A stretch of DNA of 34,162 nt from Saccharofermentans sp. (GTDB taxonomy: Bacteria; Bacillota; Clostridia; Saccharofermentanales; Saccharofermentanaceae). How positions within the stretch are numbered: the first letter of the stretch is position 1; each line of letters begins with the position of its first letter. Both the position numbers and the translations under genes were made by a program. Location: the NCBI GenBank assembly GCA_016292155.1, contig JAEFBC010000029.1, positions 1 through 34,162 on the forward strand, written 5' to 3'. The notes beneath the pieces were generated by a model, which searched no databases, was not told where the DNA came from, and saw only the letters and a list, made by a program, of their open reading frames with translations. Positions 18,329 through 27,226 of the stretch are shown piece by piece.

Positions 18329-19081
18329 TTACCATTCATTTTTTAGAGTATGCTTTATGCTCCAGATAAAGGCCTTTATCTTTATCAGAGGGCTCTTCTT
18401 AGTAATTCCGTTCTTGATCCTGACATTATAGTTATCAAGGATCGTGTTGTAATAGCCCTTGCTGGATCTGCCTTCAGAGGAATAAATGCAGACTACCCTG
18501 TTCTCGTGACGGAACTTATGACCCTTTAGATATGCCCTAAGGAAGAAATCGTAATCGGCGCAGATCTTAAACTGTGTATCAAAGCTGATCTCATCGAAGA
18601 TCCTCCTTCTCGTAAAAGTTGCCTGATGGCAGAAGAACTTAAAAGCCTTAAGGTCTTCGATATCTTTGTCTGCAATATCAAGTTTTTTCTCATTGCCCCT
18701 GACGCGGTAGCTGTCACCGTAGATGACATCGATACCGTCATATTCTTTATCTGCGAAGACGTCTTCCAACACATCAGAATCTGCAAATGCATCATCTGCA
18801 TTCATATAGATGAGCCATTCGCCACTGCAGTATCTTACTGCCTTATTCATTGCATCGTAGATGCCGTTATCTTTTTCTGAGATTACTTTAAAAGATATGC
18901 CCTTTTCTTCAAAACCAGATTTAAAACTTTCAATGATCTTAAGCGTACTGTCTTCCGATGCACCGTCAACGATCACATATTCAAGGTCTTTATAAGTCTG
19001 CTCAAGAACTGACTTCAATGTATTTCCGATCGAAGCTTCAGCATTATAGCAGACAGTGATCACGCTAACCTTTGTGCCCAT
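18329..19081 (-). CDS. Glycosyltransferase family 2
   Basis: VSVITVCYNAEASIGNTLKSVLEQTYKDLEYVIVDGASEDST...DNGIYDAMNKA...MNADD. Confidence 0.92.
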   Translation of the reverse strand: MGTKVSVITVCYNAEASIGNTLKSVLEQTYKDLEYVIVDGASEDSTLKIIESFKSGFEEKGISFKVISEKDNGIYDAMNKAVRYCSGEWLIYMNADDAFADSDVLEDVFADKEYDGIDVIYGDSYRVRGNEKKLDIADKDIEDLKAFKFFCHQATFTRRRIFDEISFDTQFKICADYDFFLRAYLKGHKFRHENRVVCIYSSEGRSSKGYYNTILDNYNVRIKNGITKKSPLIKIKAFIWSIKHTLKNEW

Positions 19082-19087
19082 AAAGAT

Positions 19088-19960
19088 CTACCACTGGTGT
19101 CTGTACTGGACAGGAGACAAGCCTTCCACTTCTTTGAAGACTCTGGAAAAATAATGCGGTGCGCCTATTCCGACTTCATAACCTATCTCTTCAACGCTTT
19201 TGTTGGTAAATCTTAAGAGCTGCTTTGCATGAGTGATCCTTACAGAAAGAAGATACGATGTAATGGACATGCCGAACTGCTCTTTGAATGAATGCGTAAG
19301 ATAGTGTTTGGATATAAAAAATTTCGCACATAAGAGATCTAAAGTGATCTTGTCTTTATAGTTCTCATCGAGGAAAGCCTTGACCTCAAGGACGCTCGCC
19401 TTCTTGACCGGCAGCGCCTTATCTTCCGGATGCCAGGATTCGGACATTATGAGCCTTAGAAGCGTGGAGAGCTTCTCATTAATCAGCATGTCTCTCATAT
19501 ATTCGCTGCTCTTGGCATACTTTATGAGTTCATCTAAAACGGCTGTAAAAGCATCTTTTTCGGAAGGCTCGAAAACAGGTCTTCCGCCTCTTTCACAATA
19601 CTTGTTATAGATTGAAGACATCGAAGGTCCGTAGAAATGGCACCAGGTCAAAGACCAGAGATCTTTGCCGTCCGGATGATGCGAATAAGGCTTTTTGCAG
19701 TCGATAAATACGCAATCGTCCTTCTTCAGCTCGTATTCCCTTCCGGAATATTCCAAAAAGCCACTTCCGGAATTAACGATAAAGAACAGATAGGACTGCA
19801 GATTTTTTCTGGAAGATACGTGAGGCTTTAACGCCTTAAGGCTCCCTATCTCCTGAAGATGGAAAAGTGATGACCTTGCAAAAGTCGATGCCGTATAAAG
19901 GACACGGTCGGAATCTACGATCTTGGACTTGCTGTTAGTAAAGTAGTTTTCCATCGGCAT
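19088..19960 (-). CDS. AraC-family transcriptional regulator (cupin sensor + HTH)
   Basis: N-terminal cupin-like SGFLEYSGREYELKKDDCVFID; C-terminal FFISKHYLTHSFKEQFGMSITSYLLSVRITHAKQLLRFTNKSVEEIGYEVGIGAPHYFSRVFKEVEGLSPVQYRHQW. Confidence 0.94.
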   Translation of the reverse strand: MPMENYFTNSKSKIVDSDRVLYTASTFARSSLFHLQEIGSLKALKPHVSSRKNLQSYLFFIVNSGSGFLEYSGREYELKKDDCVFIDCKKPYSHHPDGKDLWSLTWCHFYGPSMSSIYNKYCERGGRPVFEPSEKDAFTAVLDELIKYAKSSEYMRDMLINEKLSTLLRLIMSESWHPEDKALPVKKASVLEVKAFLDENYKDKITLDLLCAKFFISKHYLTHSFKEQFGMSITSYLLSVRITHAKQLLRFTNKSVEEIGYEVGIGAPHYFSRVFKEVEGLSPVQYRHQW

Positions 19961-19967
19961 GGTCCTT

Positions 19968-21194
19968 CTAGCTTTCCAGTTTTTTGAGAACAGTCTTCAC
20001 GTTACCGGTTTTACTATAATCGCAGAAAAGGAAAATGTATATGACCGCAGAAGTATAAACAGGCTGTGCGAGCAAAGTCGTTATCAGGAACGAAGCGTTG
20101 CACAATATGAATTTGCGCTTGTCTTCTGCCCTGAGCAAAGCCTGAAGATATATGTTAATAAACAAAATGAAACCTACAATTCCGACAGATCCTATGGATG
20201 ACAGGAATGCGATGCCCGCCTGTACTTCCGTCGAAGAATAATCCTTCATGAAGCCTGAACCGAACAACGGATCTTTGATGAACTCCTGATAAGCAAAATC
20301 GAATGCTTTGGACCTCTCGCTGTAAGATATATCCATTCTCGTGGAAAGACTTAGATTGCCGCCGCGCATGAGAAGGAAAACCGCAAAGACAACTATCAGG
20401 ACAGGAAGGATATAGAAAACCAGATCCCTGGGTCTGATCTTATCAGATACTTTCTTAAAGCCTGTGATCTTCTCAAATACGAGCAAAGCAACGAAAATAA
20501 CGAGTCCTGTAGCAGACAGGCAGCAGAATACACCGATAGCCAGGAATATCTTTACAAACCTGGTCTTCTTAAAGAAATCGCCTGCCCTGAAATATGCCCA
20601 GATATAAAACATCTGGCTTATTCCTACTTCTCTTCCTATGGACAGCATTCTCGGGATCTTGAACGAAGAAAAAGTGATATCACCGTAAGTCGGAGTAAAC
20701 GGCAGATATACCGGCGAGATATAGGTGTATTTATAGTCGAGCATAAAGAGCTTTATCCTGTCCCAACCGATCGTCATGCCTAGAGCAAATGAAATAAGAT
20801 ACGAGATAGTACAAGCTATAAGAACTACCGTCAAAAGCCTGCCGAATGACTTCTCAACATTCTTTCTGCCAAGTACTGCAGCAGCGGCAAACGTGAATAA
20901 GACCCAGTAGATATAGATCTGAACGACCAGTTTGGTGCGGTCGCCGGGATCACTGACCATTCCGCTCACAAGACAATATGTGAAAAATGCAAAACACGAT
21001 GCCAGAAGGACGATACTCTTTCTCTCGATCTTAAGATCCAGATTCAAAACAAGGCATGCCAGTCCGAACGCAAGACCAATGATCTGGGAAATATTTCCCA
21101 GAAGCATCGCTCTTGAAAACAGGACCATAAGGAGGAATAAAGCTCCAACGGTCACATAATAGAGTTTTCGTTCTTTCCAGATCTTAATTTCCAT
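19968..21194 (-). CDS. O-antigen/EPS polymerase-like membrane protein (Wzy-like)
   Basis: Many TM segments, large loop and late DPLFGSGFMKDYSS motif typical of O-antigen ligase/polymerase family; context. Confidence 0.75.
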   Translation of the reverse strand: MEIKIWKERKLYYVTVGALFLLMVLFSRAMLLGNISQIIGLAFGLACLVLNLDLKIERKSIVLLASCFAFFTYCLVSGMVSDPGDRTKLVVQIYIYWVLFTFAAAAVLGRKNVEKSFGRLLTVVLIACTISYLISFALGMTIGWDRIKLFMLDYKYTYISPVYLPFTPTYGDITFSSFKIPRMLSIGREVGISQMFYIWAYFRAGDFFKKTRFVKIFLAIGVFCCLSATGLVIFVALLVFEKITGFKKVSDKIRPRDLVFYILPVLIVVFAVFLLMRGGNLSLSTRMDISYSERSKAFDFAYQEFIKDPLFGSGFMKDYSSTEVQAGIAFLSSIGSVGIVGFILFINIYLQALLRAEDKRKFILCNASFLITTLLAQPVYTSAVIYIFLFCDYSKTGNVKTVLKKLES

Positions 21195-21201
21195 TTGCCA
21201 A

Positions 21202-21990
21202 TCACTTACCGAGCTTTCGTTTTTCCGTGAGCTTCGCGTTATGCTTTAAAGCAAGCTTATGTCCTATCGCATTCTCATCTAACAACATCTTGTGATATAC
21301 ATCCTTGATCTTCTGCTTCAATGAGTTCTGCTTAACAAGACCATACTCGGCCTTAACAGCAACAGTATCCTGATATGTCCTTAACCTGTTCTGGTTGGAA
21401 TAACCTTCCAACGAAAATTTCGCGAACGTGATATCCGTCTGCTTAAACTTCTTTCCGCCAAGATAGAGGCCTAAGAAAAGCTTATAATCAGCCGTTATAT
21501 ATTTCGGATCGAAAGATACGAGTTCACGTCTTGTGATGCTGGACTGATGGCAGAAAGGCATCGTCAGAGTAATATTCTTAACAGGTGATGCCTTATCTAA
21601 ATACTGTTTATCTTCACCTATTCTGAAAACATTGCCGTAGATAACGTCATATCCGCTGACGTCATCCCTGAAAATGTCAGACAAGACGGTGCTGTTATAC
21701 AAAGCATCGTCAGCATTGATGAATATGACCCACTCACCTGAAGCGATCTTACAGGCTTTATTCATTGCATCGTAGATACCTTTGTCAGATTCGGAAACAT
21801 GTCTGTAAGTAATGCCTTTGGCTTTGAATTCATCATCATAGCTGCAAACGATCTCATATGTGGAGTCTGTAGACTTTCCGTCTACGACAAGATATTCAAA
21901 ATCATTAAAATCCTGCGACAGAACTGACTCTATCGCATCCCTTATAGATTTTTCAGCATTTCTGCAAACCGTAATTACCGTTGCTAACAT
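21202..21990 (-). CDS. Glycosyltransferase family 2
   Basis: ATVITVCRNAEKSIRDAIESVLSQDFNDFEYLVVDGKSTDST...DKGIYDAMNKA...FINADDALY. Confidence 0.92.
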   Translation of the reverse strand: MLATVITVCRNAEKSIRDAIESVLSQDFNDFEYLVVDGKSTDSTYEIVCSYDDEFKAKGITYRHVSESDKGIYDAMNKACKIASGEWVIFINADDALYNSTVLSDIFRDDVSGYDVIYGNVFRIGEDKQYLDKASPVKNITLTMPFCHQSSITRRELVSFDPKYITADYKLFLGLYLGGKKFKQTDITFAKFSLEGYSNQNRLRTYQDTVAVKAEYGLVKQNSLKQKIKDVYHKMLLDENAIGHKLALKHNAKLTEKRKLGK

Positions 21991-22989
21991 TTAAACCTCA
22001 AACGAACTCTTTTCAGGCAGGATCTTTTCAAAAGCTGCTGCAATTTTTTTCTGGGTATTCCCGAAATCAGTTCCCCTGTATTCATCATTTACGCAGGTAA
22101 CTTTCTTCTTCTGCGAGCTGATGATATTACATATGCCGGATACGTCATCGCTATTTATCGCCGTATATCCGAAGCACTGCTGGGACTTAACGTTAAAGCG
22201 CCCTTCCAAAAGTCTCCAGTATCTGACAAGCCATACAGTGACATCTTCCCTGGATCTGAACTTGTGCATCTGAGTAGCAGACAAGAGTTCAGGCACTTCT
22301 TTCCAGACCACCTCAAAATCATGCTTAGTAAATGCAAGCGGCACGTGATAATCCCTAATCGCAGAGAAAGAAGTCCACGGCTTTAACAGTTTTAAAGTAC
22401 GGTATAAAGACTTGGGATCTTTTAAGCTATACCATTTCGACTTATTCTCAGAAAGCACGCGCCTCATATCAAAATGCTTATTGATAACAAGCATATTGTT
22501 CATTCTCATGTATTCAAAATCATTACCCGGAGTAAGTATATCCAAAGCCGCAAAATCACATGGAATACCATTTTTAAAGAAATCTTCGGGCTTCATCGGA
22601 GCAGTCGGGAAAAAGTCATCATTAAATACAACAAAATGATCACTTAATCCGGGTATCTTATGAAGAGACATCTCAATTGCACAGGAATTAAAAGTCGGAA
22701 GAGCCTCTTGCGGCATATAATCCTTGTGATCGATCAGAACAAGCTTCTCGCAATTCGCATTAAGCCATTCAGGCTTCTGTCCGCAAGTAACGAAATAGAC
22801 CTTATTTACCCAGGGAGCGAACTTTTCGACTCCTCTGAACCAGTAACGCATAAGATCCCAGTCACGGTATCTGTGCAAACCGGCATTATCCTCGGATATC
22901 TTGATCCCAAGATATTCATTTCTGGTTTTCTGCCATTCCGGATCGTTACCATCGACCCATTCAACTATGAAATCAATCTTGTCGCTCAT
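21991..22989 (-). CDS. Stealth-family sugar-phosphate phosphotransferase
   Basis: Stealth CR1 IDFIVEWVDGNDPEWQ; CR2 RYRDWDLMRYWFRGVEKFAPWVNKVYFVTCGQKPEWL; VVFNDDFFPTAPMKPEDFF. Confidence 0.9.
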   Translation of the reverse strand: MSDKIDFIVEWVDGNDPEWQKTRNEYLGIKISEDNAGLHRYRDWDLMRYWFRGVEKFAPWVNKVYFVTCGQKPEWLNANCEKLVLIDHKDYMPQEALPTFNSCAIEMSLHKIPGLSDHFVVFNDDFFPTAPMKPEDFFKNGIPCDFAALDILTPGNDFEYMRMNNMLVINKHFDMRRVLSENKSKWYSLKDPKSLYRTLKLLKPWTSFSAIRDYHVPLAFTKHDFEVVWKEVPELLSATQMHKFRSREDVTVWLVRYWRLLEGRFNVKSQQCFGYTAINSDDVSGICNIISSQKKKVTCVNDEYRGTDFGNTQKKIAAAFEKILPEKSSFEV

Positions 22990-24128
22990 ATCCCCGCCGC
23001 TTTCTTGTAAAACTTTTCCAGCACTTTTATCTGCGCACTTATATCATAACCTTTTTCGGCGAATAAAGACCTTCTGTCACTTCTGGTCTTATACGCATCA
23101 AGAGAAGATTGGATCTTATCTGCCCACACCCTTGAATCATTATCAAGGCCAAGGCCCATAGTCTTTTCCGTGACAAATGATGCAGGAGAAACCGTATCAG
23201 AAACTATGCATATCAGATCTGAGGCCTGGGCTTCAAGCAAAGCAATACTTAAACCCTCATAGAGTGAAGGAAAAAGGAAAACATCCGCTGCCTGGAGCAG
23301 ACGGTCAACATCATTCCGGCTTCCGAGGAACAGAACCTTGTCAGATAAGCCGGTATCGCGGACCTTATTTCTTATCCTGTCTTCCTCTTCGCCGTTGCCG
23401 ACTAAGATCAGTCTGTATGATTCATCACGTGAACAAAGCTCGCTGAAGACATCAATGATCTTGTCATGATTCTTCTGCGTACGGAACTGTCCTACGTGAA
23501 TAATAACCTTCTTCCCTTCAAGCCCTAATTCCTTGCGGACTTCAGCGCGGGTCTCTTCGTTATAACTGTATTTGGATGATTCGATAGCATTTGTAAGGAG
23601 CAGGTAATTATCACCACTGCATCTCTTCTCTCCGAAAAGCCATTTACCGGCTTCAGGAGAACAAGCGACATAAAAATCAGCATAGCGTCTTAACAGGTGC
23701 TTTTCATACTTGAGATAAGCCCTGTGAAGATGATCTTTAAGCCCTTTGGGGTTATCTAGCTGATCCGTATTGTGGCTGTGCGCGATTCTTGCCTTTATGC
23801 CATGCTTTTTTGCGGCTCTGAGAGCTTCTTCACCTATTGCATCCATGTGGGTATGTACGATGTCATACTTATGCTCTCTAAAGAACTCATCAAGCTCTTG
23901 GTTATGGCGCTTTCTGTCTACTCCCCTTGCAGTTATCTGATAAAACCTGCAGCCTAATGATTCCAGATATTTCTTATCATCGGAAGTATCCGGTGTCTTA
24001 TCAAAAATAAGGAAATCGATATGGAACATCTCACGATCAATATTCTTCACGATATTGATCATGACATTCTCTGTGCCGCCCTTTTTCAAAGGACATCCGA
24101 AAACAAACAGTATCCTTAAAGGGTTCAT
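22986..24128 (-). CDS. Glycosyltransferase family 4
   Basis: GGTENVMINIVKNI; FLFPSLYEGLSIALLEAQASDL; 4-nt ATGA overlaps with neighbours. Confidence 0.92.
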   Translation of the reverse strand: MNPLRILFVFGCPLKKGGTENVMINIVKNIDREMFHIDFLIFDKTPDTSDDKKYLESLGCRFYQITARGVDRKRHNQELDEFFREHKYDIVHTHMDAIGEEALRAAKKHGIKARIAHSHNTDQLDNPKGLKDHLHRAYLKYEKHLLRRYADFYVACSPEAGKWLFGEKRCSGDNYLLLTNAIESSKYSYNEETRAEVRKELGLEGKKVIIHVGQFRTQKNHDKIIDVFSELCSRDESYRLILVGNGEEEDRIRNKVRDTGLSDKVLFLGSRNDVDRLLQAADVFLFPSLYEGLSIALLEAQASDLICIVSDTVSPASFVTEKTMGLGLDNDSRVWADKIQSSLDAYKTRSDRRSLFAEKGYDISAQIKVLEKFYKKAAGI

Positions 24129-25321
24129 ATCAGTTCCTCGTAAAGCTTCATATATGCCTCGTAAGTCTTATCCTTCGAAAACCTGAAAGAGCCCGTATCA
24201 AGCCTTTTCCCCGCATCACAGATCAGACCGATCTTATCAGCAGCGCTCTTAAGATCATGAGGTTCAACAATATATCCGTCATTTAAAGTCAGCGTCTCAG
24301 GAATTCCGGTGCAGTTATATGCGACAACAGGCGTTCCGCAGGCGATCGCTTCAACATTAGGGAGTCCGAAAGTCTCTTCAACGCTCGCATTGAAAAGAAC
24401 ATTTGCAGCGCTGTATATTTCAGCTAATTCCTTAGGGCCGTCTGTCCTTCCGATACCTGTCATGTTATCAGGCAGCAGCCTCTTCTCTTTGTCATTAAGA
24501 CCGACCAGAACTATTCTGTATCTGTCGTCCAAGATCTTGGATAATTCAATAAAATCAGAAAGTCCTTTTCTGGTATCCCAAGTGCTCGCAACACCTAATA
24601 CGATGCGCTTGTCACCTATATTGTATTTGATCCTGAAATTGCCAGAAGAAGGCTTAAAGACATTTGTATCTATGCCGTTGTAGATGACCCTGGACGGGAT
24701 GTCTTTTAGGAACGAATCCTTAAGTTCACCTGCGAGCCAGTTAGAAACGCATACGAGATTAAGGTTCTTAACCGAGTGGAACATCTTATTCTTCTCTGCA
24801 AAATTCTTTGCCGAATTATCGCAGATCAGACTTGCCGGATAAGCTTTCTTCTGCGGGCAGCTGCTGCATCCGGTGAGCTTCCATTTATCACATCCTGCCA
24901 TGCTGTAATAGCAGCAGTGACCTGTATATGCCCAGCAGTCGTGAAGTGTCCAGACAACAGGTTTATCTGCTTCTGCAAGATACTCAAAGAGCATCGGAAC
25001 GTTTATGTAATAACCGTGCAGATTATGGAGATGAATGATATCCGGATCGTACTCTTTTATCTGCTTTATGAGTTTTGCCGTAGCTCCTTTGGAATAGTGA
25101 CCTGCCTTATCCGTAAACCTCGTGAAGACACCGTCAGCATAAACAGAAAAGGAATTTCCGATCCTGAACGACGGAACATCACCGGGAACATCATTTCTCG
25201 CAAAAGCGACGACACCTTCACTCCCGCGCGCTTTTAACGTGCGGTAGATATCGACGGTGATCTTACCGGTGCTCAAATTTCCGAATGTGTTTATCTGAAG
25301 TACTTTCACTTTTTTAATCAC
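24125..25321 (-). CDS. Glycosyltransferase family 4 with Cys-rich insertion (WcaC-like)
   Basis: HDCWAYTGHCCYYSMAGCDKWKLTGCSSCPQKKAYP; ETFGLPNVEAIACGTPVVAYNCTGIPE. Confidence 0.9.
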   Translation of the reverse strand: MIKKVKVLQINTFGNLSTGKITVDIYRTLKARGSEGVVAFARNDVPGDVPSFRIGNSFSVYADGVFTRFTDKAGHYSKGATAKLIKQIKEYDPDIIHLHNLHGYYINVPMLFEYLAEADKPVVWTLHDCWAYTGHCCYYSMAGCDKWKLTGCSSCPQKKAYPASLICDNSAKNFAEKNKMFHSVKNLNLVCVSNWLAGELKDSFLKDIPSRVIYNGIDTNVFKPSSGNFRIKYNIGDKRIVLGVASTWDTRKGLSDFIELSKILDDRYRIVLVGLNDKEKRLLPDNMTGIGRTDGPKELAEIYSAANVLFNASVEETFGLPNVEAIACGTPVVAYNCTGIPETLTLNDGYIVEPHDLKSAADKIGLICDAGKRLDTGSFRFSKDKTYEAYMKLYEELI

Positions 25322-25328
25322 CGGTCTG

Positions 25329-26606
25329 TCAGAGCTTAGAGATCACATCAATGTATTTCTCTATGCTAATGTCTTTTGTAAGATTCTTAACAAGATAATC
25401 GTGGCCTTTGGTTCCCATATCGGAAAGCTCTTTGCTGTCAGCATTATCAATGAACCATCTGATGTTCTCTTCGACAGCCTTATAGTCACCGGGCTCAGAT
25501 ACTTTTCCGCAGCCGATCTCCGAGATCAGCATCTCAATCTCGGAACCCTTTTCGAGCACAGCAAGAACAGGCTTGGCAACACCTGCAATGCCATAGAACT
25601 TACTGGGGCACGATACACCCTTGATCCCCTTGGCATTGACGCACCAGTGCACATCAGCGGCATTCAGGCTGTAGATGAGCTTATCCTTATCCTGATAAGG
25701 GATGAACTTAACAGAATCCATATTGTGTTCTTTAACATAAGCAGTGAGTTTATCAAGAACAGATCCTGCGCCGACGAATGCGAAAACAACTTCCCTGCCG
25801 TCAGGTGTCCTGCTTCCGTTAAACTTCTCAATAACCTTGATAAGTCCTTCGAGATCGTAGTAAAGGCCGATATTGCCCGAATACATGATGATGAACTTAT
25901 TCTCTAAGCCATACTTAGCCTTGAATTCATTGATGCCGGGCTCATCCTGGGATAAAGGATATATCTGCTTTTCGTCGATCCAGTTGTTGATCATGGTATG
26001 GTCTGGAACTTCTTCACCCTTAAACCTGTTCTTCAATGTATCGACAAGGTCTCTGCCTACAGTGATAACGAGATCTGACTTCCTGCATGACTTCTTATCA
26101 AGGCTCATCGCGATCTTCATTACAGGCTTCATCTTCACATAGCCCGTAGCTTCGATCTGCTCAGGATTAAAGTCCTGGATGCAGTAGATAAACTTAGGGT
26201 GTTCACCCTTATCTGTCCTGATCTTTTTCTTGCCGTAAAGACCGAGCATACCGCCCATTATTGGAGGCTGGGATATTGTGAAGATATAATCCTGGTTGCC
26301 GGCTTTCTTAGTCGCCTTTTTTGCCTGTGAATAGTAAGCAAGAAGATTTTTGATCCTGCTCTTCTTACTGTTCTTGGAAAATTCCGGAACAGGGACTCTT
26401 AAGATCTTTACTCCGTTTAATTCCTCTTCGTAGATCTTCTTTTCCTTGTATTCTTCGGAGATCACGCCTGTATAGGACGGAACTGTACAGATGACCGTAA
26501 CGTCAAAATCATCTTTCATTCCCTCTGCCATATCCTGAAGGATCTGGCCGGTTGAAGCGGCATCAGGTGCGTAGTAATGAGCGTAGATAAGAAGTTTCTT
26601 TTTCAT
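25329..26606 (-). CDS. Glycosyltransferase family 4 (WbuB-like)
   Basis: MKKKLLIYAHYYAPDAASTGQILQDMAEGMKDDFDVTVICTVPSY; ATG at 26606 overlaps the upstream stop by 1 nt (TGATG); track extension to 26750 rejected. Confidence 0.9.
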   Translation of the reverse strand: MKKKLLIYAHYYAPDAASTGQILQDMAEGMKDDFDVTVICTVPSYTGVISEEYKEKKIYEEELNGVKILRVPVPEFSKNSKKSRIKNLLAYYSQAKKATKKAGNQDYIFTISQPPIMGGMLGLYGKKKIRTDKGEHPKFIYCIQDFNPEQIEATGYVKMKPVMKIAMSLDKKSCRKSDLVITVGRDLVDTLKNRFKGEEVPDHTMINNWIDEKQIYPLSQDEPGINEFKAKYGLENKFIIMYSGNIGLYYDLEGLIKVIEKFNGSRTPDGREVVFAFVGAGSVLDKLTAYVKEHNMDSVKFIPYQDKDKLIYSLNAADVHWCVNAKGIKGVSCPSKFYGIAGVAKPVLAVLEKGSEIEMLISEIGCGKVSEPGDYKAVEENIRWFIDNADSKELSDMGTKGHDYLVKNLTKDISIEKYIDVISKL

Positions 26607-27187
26607 CAGAGCTTCTCCATCTTTCTTATAACCCTGCCGGGATTGCCGACTATGACTGAACCTGCTTCGAACTTGCCTGATACAACAGCGCCGGCGCCTA
26701 CAACGCAGCCATCGCCAAGCTCTGTACCTTTGAGGATTATCGCATTGCATCCGATAAAACAGTTCTTTCCGATCTTAATGGGCTTTGAAGGAACAAGGTC
26801 ACTGTCGCCGCCGTTCTTATCGGCCAAAAGCTTATTTCTTGTCTCTGCTTCGATGGGATGGAAATCATTATCAAGGATCTTCGTATTACCGCCGATTGCT
26901 GTATTCTCACCGATCTCTATGCCTTTTCTCGCATAGACAGTAACACCGCTCATGCCGACGTTATCACCGATCCTGATATATGCTCCGGGTGCACGTGTAA
27001 CGATAATTGTTCTGCTGTAAAGACCTACGAGATTAGACAGGAATGAGGACTTGATGGTGACATTATTTCCGATGTTAAGCTCGGCACCCTTCTTGTTATA
27101 GATTACGGGAACGCCTTTAAGAAGCAGGCCTTTGCCATACTTCACCTTAGTAGCTTTCATAACAAGCTTATACCAGTTGCTGTTCAT
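26606..27187 (-). CDS. Left-handed beta-helix acyltransferase (hexapeptide repeat)
   Basis: Hexapeptide pattern IGDNVGMSGVTVYARKGIEIGENTAIGGNTKILDNDFHPIE...IGKNCFIGCNAIILKGTELGDGCVVGAGAVVSG. Confidence 0.93.
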   Translation of the reverse strand: MNSNWYKLVMKATKVKYGKGLLLKGVPVIYNKKGAELNIGNNVTIKSSFLSNLVGLYSRTIIVTRAPGAYIRIGDNVGMSGVTVYARKGIEIGENTAIGGNTKILDNDFHPIEAETRNKLLADKNGGDSDLVPSKPIKIGKNCFIGCNAIILKGTELGDGCVVGAGAVVSGKFEAGSVIVGNPGRVIRKMEKL

Positions 27188-27226
27188 GACCCCTCCTGTC
27201 AGTTCCTTTGCTTTCCCGGATGCGGA

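Noticed and set aside
26607-26750. N-terminal extension of the WbuB-like GT (MQCDNPQRYRAWRWLRCRRRRCC...)
   Set aside because: Out-of-frame reading of the acyltransferase gene; true start MKKKLLIYAHYYAPDAAST at 26606.
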